Shown here: piece by piece, positions 43,579-55,179 of the stretch | How the letters are laid out: each line of letters opens with the position of its first letter | How positions within the stretch are numbered: the stretch's first letter is position 1 | NCBI GenBank assembly: GCA_030280995.1 | Contig: JASXTE010000010.1 | Span: 25,235,823 to 25,299,822 of the forward strand | DNA from: Hemileia vastatrix | Taxonomy: Eukaryota > Basidiomycota > Pucciniomycetes > Pucciniales > Zaghouaniaceae | Length of the DNA stretch: 64,000 bases | Direction of reading: 5' to 3' | The notes under the pieces: generated by a model | What the model was told of the DNA's origin: nothing | Database searches by the model: none | The model's input: only the letters and a program-made list of their open reading frames with translations | Program-made: the position numbers and the translations under genes

Positions 43579-46500
43579 ACCAATATCCTACCTTTGATGG
43601 TGATTCTTCCTCTGATTGGCAACACTTTATCCAAAGAATTGATAATTTAAAGAGATCTTATAAACTACCTGATGAGGAAATTGTTTCTAAGCTAATTTCT
43701 TTATTTTCCAATGTAGCCTTGATGTGGTATGAATCTGTCCTCTTAGATAACAATCATTATACATGGAATGATTGGAAATCCTTGATTGAGAATCAGTTTG
43801 GTGGTTCAAAATTCAGGTTAGCTCAGCAGAGACTGTATGAGAATACTAGATATGTATCCTCCTCTGTTGAAAAGCCCATTGTTTTTCTGATGAAAGTAAC
43901 TAAAATCCTTAGAGCAATTGATCCAAAGATGGATTATGATATTTGGAGAGATAAAATCTTGTATAAATTACCAAATTCTCTTAGGGATTTGATTGTTGCT
44001 AGAACTGAGCATGTAAGGGAAAATTCTTCTTTCATTAACATCTGTAATGAAGTACTACTCAACCATAGATATGAACCAAAGAATTACCTTAGTAAATCTT
44101 ATAATGATCAGAATAAACCTTCTATAAAGCTCCCAGAAAAATCTGGTAAACCCTCTGCCCCAGTTGCACCTAAAAAATATGCAACAAATACTTGTTATAA
44201 ATGTAACAAACCGTGGCAGAAGGGTCATGTTTGTGACAAGAAAATTCATCTTGTTGAACAAAATGAAGACACTGATGAAGTTGAACTTGATGTCAATAAT
44301 TCTTCCAGTGACTGTGAAAGTAATATCTCCTATGACAATGAATCTGTTAAAGATGTTTTAATGTCGGAACATGATGTCCATTATTTAAATAATATATCTG
44401 AAGATTGTGTATTGAATTTATATTCAGTAGAAAATGCTGAGATAATTAAAGATATTACTAACAATTCTATTCCCATATCCCCTTTAAAGGCACCTGTTAT
44501 CATTAATGGTAAAAATGTTGATGTAGTTCTTGATTCTGGTGCTGGAGGAAGTGTAGTATCTGAAAAAGCTTTGGCTTCAGTGGATAAGGAATATTTGAGT
44601 AAATTATTGCCTATAACTTCTGAAAAATGGAGAGGGTATGGTTCTACCTTATTTCCTATTGGCAAATACAAAACCTCTGTATTCTTCAAATATAGTGGTG
44701 GTTTTGTCAGAGCTATTTGTGAGTTTGTTGTCATGAATAATGATAATTTGAGCAATTGGTTTATTATGGGAAATGATATTTTAACCATGTTTGGTGTGAA
44801 ACTGGATCCAGCAAATAATTGCTTTACTTTAGGAATGAATGGGAAAAGAAAATTCAAAATTTCTTCTCCTAGACCTTCTGGGCATTTGTTGAAATCTTGT
44901 AACTCACTGACCCAATGTAAAGGTAGAACAACAACTGAAATGGATGATTTATTACATGAAATAAATACCGCTTCTTTTGGTGAACAGTCGACTAGTGAAC
45001 AAAAGGATTCTATTGTTGCCTCTATTACCTCTTTCCCTATGGCTTTTGCTCATGGTTCTCATGTCTTGGGAATTGTTCAGGAAGAGATGAAAATTACCTT
45101 ATCCTGTAATTTGAGTGATATTCCTCCTTCCCTTAAGAAAAGACCATATCCTGCTTCTCCATCAAAAAGAAAAGATATTGAAGATAATATTGAAACATTA
45201 TTGAAAATGAATATCATTGAGAAAGTGGATGTCACCCCCAAATATTGTGTCATCTCCCCAGTCTTAATTTCTTATGAAAAAGATAAAGCTAGATTATGTG
45301 GAGATTACAGAGCTTTAAATACTTATACTGTTGATGATATTTATCCTTTACCCAGAATTAATTCAATACATGCTACCTTGCAAGGTGCAAAATTTATTAG
45401 TTGTCTGGATGGTAATAAAGGTTATCATCAAGTTCCAGTTGAGAAAAATTCTCAAAATTTTTTGCTTATTGCTACTCATATGGGAATATATAAGTATGTT
45501 AGGATGCCATTTGGCCCTAAAAATTCTCCTTCAGTTTTCCAGAAAGTCATGGATAACACTTTCCATCAAGAAATTATTGAGGGTTGGCTCATGGTTTATA
45601 TTGATGATATTATTGTTTTTTCTAAAACTTTTGATGAACATATGATTCACTTGAATAGAGTTTTCCAAAAAATGGATGAAATCAATATGACCTTATCTTT
45701 AAAAAAGTGTAGATTTGGTTTTCAATCTTTGAAAGTCCTTGGCCATGTTGTGTCAGGCTTACAAATTTGTGTAGACCATAATAAAGTTGCTGCCATTCAA
45801 AATGTGAAAGCACCAACTTCTGTAAGAGAAATCCAAAGTTTTTTGGGTATGTGTGGCTATTATAGACAATATATTAAAAATTATCAGGTCATAGCCATGC
45901 CTCTTACAAAACTAACCAGAAAAGATGTTGCTTTTCTCTGGAATAATGACTGTCAGAAAGCTTTTAATACATTGAAAAGTTGCTTAATGACAGCCCCTAT
46001 ATTGGCTCTTCCAGATTTTAACAAGCCATTTGTACTTTATACAGATGCTAGCTTTATTGGTCTGGGTGCTGCCCTTCACCAAAAGCAAATTATTAATGAT
46101 AAATCCTCAGAGGTTGTAATTTGTTATATTTCAAGAACCTTAAGAAATAGTGAATTGAAATATGGTGCCACTCAATTGGAGTGCTTAGCAGTTGTTTGGG
46201 CTCTTGAGAAACTTCATTACTACTTGGATGACCAAAAATTTGAGCTGGTAACTGACTGTAGTGCTGTGAAATCTCTCTTAAACCTCAAAACACCTAACAG
46301 ACATATGTTCAGGTGGCAACTTGCTGTTCAGGAATACAGAGGAAGGATGACTATTATCCACAGAGCTGGAAATGTTCACTCTAATGTTGATATGCTCTCC
46401 AGATTGCCTCTGCCAAATAATGACTCCAATCCTGCTTATGTACCTGAGGATGACACTGTTCATATACATGGTATATTTATAGTTGATATGGAAGAAGAGT

Positions 46501-48020
46501 TATTACAGTTAATACTGGATTCATATGATAAAGATTCTGACTTAAATAAATTAGTTACTATTTTGAATGATCCTAAGAATGCTTCAATTCAATCATTAAT
46601 AAAAACTCTTCCTGCAAAGTACCAAAATGCTTTAAATAAAGGAAAGTTTTCTATTGAAGATGGTTATATATATTATAGAAGGAAGCTTACCAATGTAATT
46701 GTTATTCCTCCTTCAATGAAAGAAACTATCCTCAAACTTTGTCATGATGACATATTAGCTGGTCATTTTGATCTTGAAAAAACATTGATTAGAATCAAAA
46801 ACACTGCATGGTGGGCTAATATGTCTGAAGACACAAAATTATATGTTGAATCTTGTGATTCCTGCCAAAATTCTAAAAGGTTAACAGGTAAGAGAGCAGG
46901 GTTATTACAACATATTGAAGCACCTAGTGCTCCCTGGAAAATCATTAATATGGATTTTGTCACTGGTCTTCCTGTTGCAGGTAAAGACAGCATAGTGGAT
47001 AGATTCACAAAAATGTGCAAATTTATTCCAACCCACAAAGATGTATCCACCAAAGAATTAGCCTTCTTATGGTGGTCTTACATGTTTAATATTATTGGTT
47101 TTCCAAAAGCCATTATCTCTGATAGGGATCCAAAATTCACTTCTGAGTTTTGGACCTCTTTGATGGATATTTGTGGCTGTGAGTTAAAATTGTCTACAGC
47201 TCATCATCCTCAGACTGATGGTCTAGCTGAAAGAATGATTCAAACTCTGGAAGATATGATTAGAAGGTATTGTGCCTTTGGTTTAGAATATAAAGACAAT
47301 GACAGATTTACTCATGATTGGGTCACTCTTTTGCCTGGTCTTGAATTTGCATATAATAGCACTGTTCATTCTGTCACTGAGAAAAAGCCTTTTGAGCTTT
47401 GGTTAGGTTATGTCCCAAACACTCCTGCTCAGATTCTCAATAATAAATTACCTAAGTTGGAACTACACCCTGGTGTAAAATCTTTTATGCAAATGCAACA
47501 GCTCTGCAGAAAACATGCTCAGAGTTGTATTGATAAAGCATTTGAATATGAAAAGAAAAGATGGGATAAATCCCATAAAGAATACACATTTAACAAGGGT
47601 GATGAAGTGTTGATCTCTACTGTCCATTTCAATTTACAAGGTAACCACAAATTAAAAGATCCTTTTGTAGGACCATTTGTTGTTAAAAGAATGGTTGGTG
47701 ATAATGCAGTAGAAGTTGTATTGTATTCTCCATATGATAGGAAACATCCTGTCTTTCCCATTTCTTTACTTAAACCTTATACTTCCAACAGTGACTTATT
47801 TCCAAAAAGAAGAGGAAGACCTAAGAAGAACCCTCAGGAAGTCACAGAAACAGCAGAAATTGATAAAATTCTCAATGATAGAATTATCACTTCTGAAAGA
47901 GGTACTGAATATTTATTGAGATATAAGAACAAATCATCTGAACATGATGCATGGATACCTGGCAAAGAAATTTCAAATCTGCCTGCTCTGTTGAAAAAAT
48001 ACAAAAAGAAAAAATCTTAG
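43552..48020 (+). CDS. Element B capsid to Pol polyprotein
   Basis: Continuous frame; the first internal ATG is at 43719, giving 1433 aa. From that Met: capsid to about 120; zinc knuckle CYKCNKPWQKGHVC near 158; retropepsin DSGAGGS near 271; RT with YIDDIIVFS near 627. RNase H TDASFIGLG is near 774, integrase HHCC 1008-1050, and core D near 1079, D near 1135 and E near 1171. The GPY/F-like module precedes a chromodomain at 1378-1430 (EIDKILNDRI, YLLRYKNKSSEHDAW). Between GKDS and IVDRF it lacks six residues (18 bp, near 46990) present in A, C and D (homologous to YNSCWV in A), inside the integrase core just after the first catalytic Asp. Confidence 0.93.
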
Positions 48021-48055
48021 CATTTTTTTTTATTGTTTTTTTTAGAGTGAGGGAG
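48021..48055 (+). other. U-rich box and polypurine tract of B
   Basis: T-runs then AGAGTGAGGGAG (48044-48055), identical to A and abutting the 3' LTR. Confidence 0.85.
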
Positions 48056-49308
48056 TGTCAGCCAGGCTATTCCAGGAGTCCAGTAAATGATATATAAATT
48101 ATAAAACCTTAAAGAGTGGGTAAGACTTGTATTTAATGAATATAACTTAATATTTTATTGCATAATGAAATTATATAAGAATTTTATTATATACAAGTGT
48201 TACATTAAATTTATTGGTTATATATATTTTTATATATACAATTAAAATTGAGCATAATATAATATATTCTACAAATAATGGCGCATTCTTATGTATTTAA
48301 TAACTATAAATTTATATTTAATTAATTAAAAAACATATATTATAATTATAAGTGTAAAATTGACTTATAATATAATTAAATTAATTATTTAAATTTATAT
48401 AATAAATAACATCTTTCATATAGTATTAAACAATAATTAATGGCGCTTCTTTTGACCCTTAATTGTGTCAGGAAGAAAATCAAATAAATTATAATACTTA
48501 TTTTATAAAATAGTATTATAAATTCTCAAATTAAATTAATTAATTGTTTCAGTTAAACTAGTTATTAAATTAAATAGTGAAAACAATTAATAAATATTAA
48601 TTTACACTGAATTAAAATGATTGCATGCCTTGTTACGTCAAAACATGTTATTTGTTTCACTTAGAAATGCTGAAAACAGATTGTAATACTTGTTTTGATT
48701 TGTTTTTCCCATAGTTCTTAGATCACAGGGTTGTTTAGTTACTCATTATTTTGTATTAACTGATTTGGGAAATTTGGGATGGGAATTTTATATTCTTAAT
48801 TGGGATTCTTATTATTTTTCGTATAATTTTCTCTTAATTACTATGTTACAGATGTCTTCTTTTATCTTCTTGTTTTACTTCATTACTATTTTGTATATAG
48901 TCACTTGTAGCGCTTCAGAGGACCCATTGCCTATAAAAGGGCCTTGGATAATCCCCTGTAGAAGTATCACTTATTATACACTCAACAAACTTGAAAATAT
49001 TTTCTATTACATTTATATTATTTTTTATTAGTATTATAACTCTAATTAAAATTCTATATAATTAACCAGAGGTTGCCTTAAGTATGATAGTACTCATAGT
49101 GTTTGCCGCGCAGAAACCCTTACACCAAAATAATATTATTTAAAACCTTCACTTTTGTCATCTCTCAAGTTACTCGTGGTTGCCTTCCTTTAAATAAATT
49201 AAATAATTTTTTATATTTTATTTCTTTTATTCCTCAAAGCCGTTCTCCTTGTCCTCCTCTATCTCTTTCTTCCCCTTTTTCTTCCCTCTTCTAGATGACT
49301 GACCGACA
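48056..49308 (+). repeat. Element B 3' LTR
   Basis: 1253 bp partner of 39990-41232, with TATA at 48932-48939. TSD CATCC follows. Confidence 0.96.
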
Positions 49309-49581
49309 CATCCAGTTTTCCCTATCTCATTATTGAAACCTTACCATGCAAATGATCCTGACTTATTTCCAAAAAGAAGGGGAAGGCCTAAAAAGCAACC
49401 TGAAGAAATTGTGGAAAAAGCAGAGATTGAAAAAATACTCAAGAAAAGAATCCTTACTAAAGAAAAAGGAACTGAGTATTTACTGAGATTTAAAGGGAAA
49501 TCAAATGAATTTGATAAATGGATACCTGAAAAAGAAATTTCTAATTTATCCACCCTTCTTAAAAAATTTAAACAGAAATAA
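49309..49581 (+). pseudogene. Element C pol 3' end with chromodomain
   Basis: Resumes C pol after B: HPVF, the tail of the GPY/F-like module, RRGRPKKQPEEI linker, then a chromodomain (EIEKILKKRI, TEYLLRFKGKSNEFDKW, EISNL) and TAA at 49579-49581. It is intact over this stretch. Confidence 0.93.
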
Positions 49582-49760
49582 ATTTCTGTTCAACCAGTTG
49601 AGGGGTTAAAAAACCAGTATTCATAATATTTTATTATGTTTTATTTCTTTAAAGTTTAATCTTTAATTCTACAGAATTACTCTGAATACCTGAAAATTAC
49701 AAATAAATAAATAAAATGTATAACTAATCATTTTTTTTATTGTTTTTTTGGGTGGGCGAG
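49582..49760 (+). other. Element C 3' untranslated segment and polypurine tract
   Basis: AT-rich spacer ending in the T-run box and GGGTGGGCGAG (49750-49760) directly before the 3' LTR. Confidence 0.8.
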
Positions 49761-51261
49761 TGTCAGCCTGTATATACCCAGGACTGAGTAAAAAGTGCTT
49801 ATAAGTTAGGTTAAACACATGAACTATACATGGGAACAATAAATGAGAGTACACAAACAGTATACATAAGTAAAATTATGATAATACACAAAAAATGCCA
49901 TTATAACACCTTATATACATGCATATATCCACCTTTTATAGGTCTTATGTACTTAAAATTAAGTTGGAATATGTTAGGGTAATCTTAAGAACCTTAAATA
50001 TAAGGCTACATAATTTTTAAGTACACTTAAAGCTGTTATATTCATTGTTTTACGCAAAAAACAAGAAATGTGCTTTATTTTACTTAAAAGCTGACTATAT
50101 GCGCTATAAAATTGAGAATATCAAAAATGCGCTTTGACATATAAATTGGGCTCATTGAGGACTATTGATTTGGCTATTTAAATGCATAAAAATAACACTT
50201 TTCAAATTTGGTGTTTTTTATGCCAGAAATGGCTTCTGTGTACTGGCCACATACTGCCTGCTTTTTTCCCGTGTGAATAGCTTCATTTTTAGCAAAGTTA
50301 GCTTTTTCACACTATAATTACCCCACATTCTACGCCCACTGTGGGGAAACACACTAAAATAGGCGACAGGCGCTTATTTAGTGTCCTAGCTTAATTAATA
50401 GTGCATTGACCTTGTTTATATGCACTAATTTGATTAATAACCTCATTCTTGGCATCTTATTTCATCACCACTCTTAAATTTGCCTAATTTTAGTCAAGGA
50501 TTTACCCATGCAAGCGCCTGCCAAGGACTGCATGTAGTTACCCCACATCTCATGCTCTGTTTTAAGTTTTTTGATGGTTTCTCAGTCAATTTTGGTTATT
50601 TTTGGATGGGAATTTCACGTAGTATAATGTCAGGATTAGCCCCTCCATTTCTACAGTAAATCCCCCTTATTCTCAAGCTATTATTAACCTTAAAAAGTCT
50701 CCTTTAGTCTTTTATATTATTGTTTTATACGCATATACTCTCTTTTTGTCTTTTTCTTTAATTTTGATGGATTTCCCTTATTATTACAGGATTTTTGCGG
50801 TTGTTACTTGTCTAATTATGTCATGGATCACTAGGGATGTTGATGGGCAGGTCTATTAGTGGATTTGAGGCGTCATTAACTGTGTATTGGATGGTATATT
50901 AAGGGATTTATTGGGGAACTCAGTGTGTATAAAAGGAGGGGGTTTTTGGGTCTTGTTTTCTTCATTCTTTATCACTTCAATTTATCCAATATAACCAAAC
51001 AAATTACAATACAAATCAATTAGTACTTTTATAAGACTTTTGAATAGTATCTGAAATTATTGAATCTATTTTTCTACCAACTAAAAAGATTTTAATCCAC
51101 ATATAAGAATAGTGAGAATTATATTACTGAAACCTTTATTCTGAATTATATTTTACTATTTGTTGGATTTATACTACAGTATTCATATAGGACCATTTAA
51201 CTCTTCTAGAAAAAGACTTTTCAAGCTAGTTCACGTCCATTTAGTTGATCTTAGCCTGACA
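49761..51261 (+). repeat. Element C 3' LTR
   Basis: 1501 bp partner of 17444-18945, TATA at 50928-50935, followed by TSD GTAAC at 51262-51266. Confidence 0.95.
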
Positions 51262-51581
51262 GTAACAATGCTGTTGAGGTTATTCTATATGCACCATATG
51301 ATAGAAAACATCCAGTATTTCCTATATCTCTTATTAAACCATACCTTTTAAGTGATACTTCTCTATTTCCAAGAAGATCAGGAAGGCATAAACAGAAACC
51401 TGAAAAAATAGTTGAAAAAGCAGAAATTGAAAAGTTACTTAAAAAGAGACACCTTACAAAAGAAAAGGGAGTTGAGTATCTATTAAGATTTAAAAATAAA
51501 TCAAGTGAATATGAACAGTGGATTCCAGAAAATGAAATCTCGGATCTTAAAAAACTCTTGAAAAAATTTAAATCAAAATAA
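51262..51581 (+). pseudogene. Element D pol 3' end with chromodomain
   Basis: Resumes D after C: NNAVEVILYAPYDRKHPVF, PRRSGRHKQKPEKI, then a chromodomain (EIEKLLKKRHL, VEYLLRFKNKSSEYEQW) and TAA at 51579. This end is open despite the decay upstream. Confidence 0.92.
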
Positions 51582-51696
51582 TACTGTTTATTCAGTATAT
51601 GTATTATAGAAAATTTAAAAATTATTTTTCTATTCACTCCTTACTTTTAATTAAAATGTCTTAACATTTTTTTTATTGTTTTTTTGGGTGAGGGTG
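51582..51696 (+). other. Element D 3' segment and polypurine tract
   Basis: Short AT-rich spacer, T-run box, then GGGTGAGGGTG (51686-51696) before the 3' LTR. Confidence 0.8.
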
Positions 51697-52875
51697 TGTC
51701 AGCCTAGATATGCCTAGTATTGAGTATTTCTTATGCTTAAAATAAGATAACCTTAAGAACATTAAGCTTATATTTTAAAAATAAGGTTAAAACAATTATA
51801 TATATGATTATAATACATATATATATAATTATTACACTATTATCTAACTTATAGTAGTTTAAATAGCTTATCCATAGCCTAATAATACTTATTAAGATGT
51901 TAATGGAGTCATAATATACTTATCTTAAGTGATATTAAGTAATTATTGACATACATAAGCTTAAATGTATACATAAAGCTCATATTCAGTGAAATATGCA
52001 GTATATTATGTATATTTAGGTCTATAAGTGGGTATTAGCCTCTTAATACCCTATAAACTTTGTTTTCATGCTTATTTTAGGTCATATGGACGAAATCAGT
52101 GGATTAACAATGCCTACAGAAGCATAGACATCTATATCAGGTGCATACACTCAGTTTGGACAACTTAATCTGCTTCCTTAGATGGATATTCACAGATTTA
52201 TGGGTTGGGAGGTCATTGCTGGGTTAATGTAGATACTTGGGGATGTTATTGGGGGCTTGGACATTTCATTTGTTTCCTTTATATGCTTTGGGTTTCATTA
52301 AATCTCTTTTGGATTACTTATTTGACCTGTTACTTTATGGTACCTGCTTTTATCTGGATTTTCTAGTTATGTTTTGGGTCTGTGTTATCATTAATTGTGA
52401 TGGAGGGTCCTTACTGGAGGTCTGGGTTTTCAATCTGCTTGAAGTGGACGCCATGGGGAGGTGATGGGCCCTCAAAGTGCTATTATTTCTGGGGATAGCA
52501 GTGACATCATCTGGATTGAAGGTCTGTGCACTCCAGGGGATTTGGGTATAAGTAAGGAAGGATTTTGACCGTTATTCATAATCAATTAGTTACTAAATTT
52601 AAATCAAACACTACAATACAATTATTAACATTTAGAAATATATTATAAAGCCTTTTATAATTTGATATTATCATTATATAAGCTATAACTATATTCTATT
52701 TAGCTATTTTCCACCACTAAGCACGCATTTAGATCCAAGTATTGTGAGTTTTATTTGAGTATAACTGTTTTATCAGTCTTCCCCTGAGGTTTAATCACTA
52801 ACTTATTTATCAATAAGTAGTAGGACCATAAATAAATACTATTATATCATACTTATATACTAGAAAATACTGACA
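51697..52875 (+). repeat. Element D 3' LTR
   Basis: 1179 bp, TGTCAGCCTAG...ATACTGACA, partner of 11699-12876, followed by TSD GGTTG at 52876-52880. Confidence 0.93.
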
Positions 52876-54340
52876 GGTTGGTAACTCATTTTTCTGCTCC
52901 TCTGGGATATGTCAACGTCACTCTGAATGGCAGGGAGGCTAGAGCATTGGTGGATTCAGGTTCTCAGATCAACCTTATTTCCTTGTTTGAGGCTACTCAT
53001 TTAGGCCTCCCCATCAAAACTGGTATTGGTGGGAGTTTGAGAGGTATAGGTGGCCATGTCACTGAGTTGATGGAAACCTCCAAATTTGTTAAGTTGGATG
53101 TTGGTGGAGCCTCTGTAAAGGTTCATTTTTACATTGCTAAAGGTAGTGTAAAAGCTGTTTTGGGTGGGCCATTCTTGATGGATTTCCAGGCAGGAATTGG
53201 CTATCAGTTTGACATTGGAATTAGCTTGGAGTTAACTGGTGAAGATGACAGAAGGCTTCACATGAGGTTATCATCTCCTGGAGATGATGGTTTGGATACC
53301 AGGCCTGGTTTGTTGCCCATGTGTCAATGCATGGATTGCTGCAGGAGAAGAAAGGAAGTGGGTGCTGTCTCTGTATTTTTGGAGTGTGGCTCACGCTCTA
53401 TTAAGAGTCTGTCTTTTTTAGAGTGATGAGGTCTGATAACCCAAGTTCTACAACCTCTCCACAAGATGAGGAAATCCCAGGTTGTAGTAGGTCAGCTCCC
53501 TTGGAGATATACCAAGTGGAATTTCAACTTTCTCTTTTTAATGCTTCTCTTCTCTGCAAGTATTCTTCAAATTTTTTATCAAGTCTCTGTTCTCTCTCAA
53601 GATTTTCAATTAATTTTAATTCAAGTTCTAAAAGGAAGATGGGTTATATTTCTTTATTGAAAGATAAGCGGAAAAGCTGTGGAGTGGTGAGATTGGGGTC
53701 TAAAAGTAAGTCCTACCAATTGTGCACTGCTAAGGTTTCTTCTACACCTTTCAAAAACATTACCTTGGCCACATCCATGAGCGTTGGTGAAAACCCTGGT
53801 TATTTTTGTAGGAAAGAAGAAAACTCATGATAAAAAAAGAAAAATTTTGAGATAATTCAAGAAAATCAAGAAAAAAATATGAAGATAATGAAGAAAGATG
53901 ACAAAAATTATTTTTGTGAAGATTTTCAAGATCTAGTTTTGTGCCTCCAGCAAGAGGTTAAACTGCACAAATTTTTGAAGAATGAAGATCAGCAAGATCT
54001 TGTCTTGGGCCTCCTGCATGAGGATAAACTGCACAGTTTTAGAAGATGTGATTCAGAAGATGAATCTAGATTTGAAGAATTGGTAGATGGAAGTGAAGAT
54101 CAAGATGTGGGATTGAGGAAAAGCTTTGGATTGATGAGATTGGGGATTAAAAGTAAGTCCTCCCAATTGTGCACTTCTAGGGTTTCCTCTACACCTTTCA
54201 AAAACATTACCTTGGCCACACATGTGAGTGATGGGGAAACCCTTGGTTTTTGTTCCAGGTCTGGTGGAGAAGACATCCTGAACATCCCTCAAGTTGATGG
54301 TGGAGCCGCAAAGTACAAGAAGGTGGCACAGAAGATTAGG
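52876..54340 (+). pseudogene. Element E protease and protease-RT spacer
   Basis: Continues E from 11698. The retropepsin domain reads HFSAPLGYVNVTLNG, catalytic ALVDSGSQINLIS (about 52949-52990) and AVLGGPFLMDF (about 53153-53190). A Cys-rich stretch (CQCMDCCRRR) and a stop follow at about 53424. Beyond it, the spacer up to RT contains an approximate internal duplication: 53688-53812 and 54137-54260 both hold RLG.KSKS.QLCT..VSSTPFKNITLAT. The frame DGGAAKYKKVAQKIR at 54295-54340 joins cleanly to PVNEPMPVGL at 55185 once the solo LTR is removed. Confidence 0.78.
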
Positions 54341-55179
54341 TGTCAATGGGTCCTGATGGTCTAAAAGATTCTTACGGAGGTCCAACGGGAGGATTAGGTT
54401 GTTTATTGGGGTTTCAAAGTCAAAGTTTGTATTTTTTCTTTTATTTTATTTACTCAATTTAAAGAGGTAAATTTTTTTATAAATATTACTATTATAATTG
54501 GTTAGATTTACATAGTAGTAAAGACTAAGACAATGAATAATAGTAATAGATATTTGTTTATTATAGTGATGTAATAAAATAAGTAAGTAATGATTGAATG
54601 TTCCAAAACAACAAAAAGGAGAGGCCTTTTACAGTCAAATGAGAGACAAAGAACGGACTTAAAATTCTAAATACAGGAGTATGAGAGAAGAAGAAATAAA
54701 ATTCCAAGAAGACAATTTCAAATCATAAGATTGTTCTAGAAAGAATGTGTCCACAATCTGTATTTACAGAATATGTCAAAAATAAATTGTTTTATTTAAA
54801 ATTAAAGTAAGTGTCAATTTTGAATAAGTAATTTGAATTTTTTCTATATGGTTATTTTTATTTCAATAATAAATTTTATTTTCAATATTTAATATTTATT
54901 TTAATATTAAGTATTTTATTTCTCTTTAACCTGTCATTGAGCACAGTGTTAGAAATAAAAATAATAAAAATAAAATAAAAATAAAAATAAAAATATAAAG
55001 GACATTTATTATTAAATTTAATTATTTACTAACTTTACTTTTTTTTGTAACTAGTTAATTTATTACAAGTATGTTTAAAGTAAATATTATAATTAATAAT
55101 TATAAGAAATAAATAGGTGTGGCTTCATCCAGTAAATAATTAATTATTTTACTGGGTAAGTCTAGAAGCCTGGCTGACA
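54341..55179 (-). repeat. Solo LTR of the A family, minus strand, in element E
   Basis: The right end is the reverse complement of the A LTR start (CCTGGCTGACA, with TTACTGGGTAAGTCTAGAAGCC next to it). The left end TGTCAATGGGT...GTCTAAAAGATTC is the degraded reverse complement of the A LTR end. Flanks TTAGG (54336-54340) and TTTGG (55180-55184) are a TSD with one mismatch. 839 bp against 819 for A, clearly older. A solo LTR implies LTR-LTR recombination after insertion. Confidence 0.85.

Larger units (their letters stand above)
39990..49308 (+). mobile_element. Element B: near-complete young chromovirus inserted in C
   Basis: 9319 bp, LTRs of 1243 and 1253 bp, perfect TSD CATCC (39985-39989, 49309-49313). 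Same organisation as A with a different LTR family. One 1-nt frameshift in gag and an 18-bp integrase deletion make this copy doubtful as an autonomous element. Confidence 0.95.
17444..51261 (+). mobile_element. Element C: chromovirus inserted in D, host of A, B and Harbinger
   Basis: Direct LTRs of 1502 and 1501 bp with perfect TSD GTAAC (17439-17443 and 51262-51266). Three later insertions are carried inside: 20360-26470 (Harbinger), 31102-39851 (A) and 39990-49308 (B). Without them C is about 9.6 kb. The remaining gag-pol pieces (19536-20359, 26471-31101, 39852-39989, 49309-49581) read in order as a single gag-pol with several stops. Confidence 0.93.
11699..52875 (+). mobile_element. Element D: chromovirus inserted in E, itself carrying C
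   Basis: Bounded by direct LTRs of 1178 and 1179 bp and a perfect 5-bp duplication GGTTG (11694-11698 and 52876-52880). Its first LTR base pair TG has mutated to TT. Removing 17444-51261 and one GTAAC copy restores the D sequence (KMVGN followed by NAVEVILYAPYDR). Its own length without C is about 7.4 kb. LTR divergence is the highest of the four elements, matching its outer position. Confidence 0.9.
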
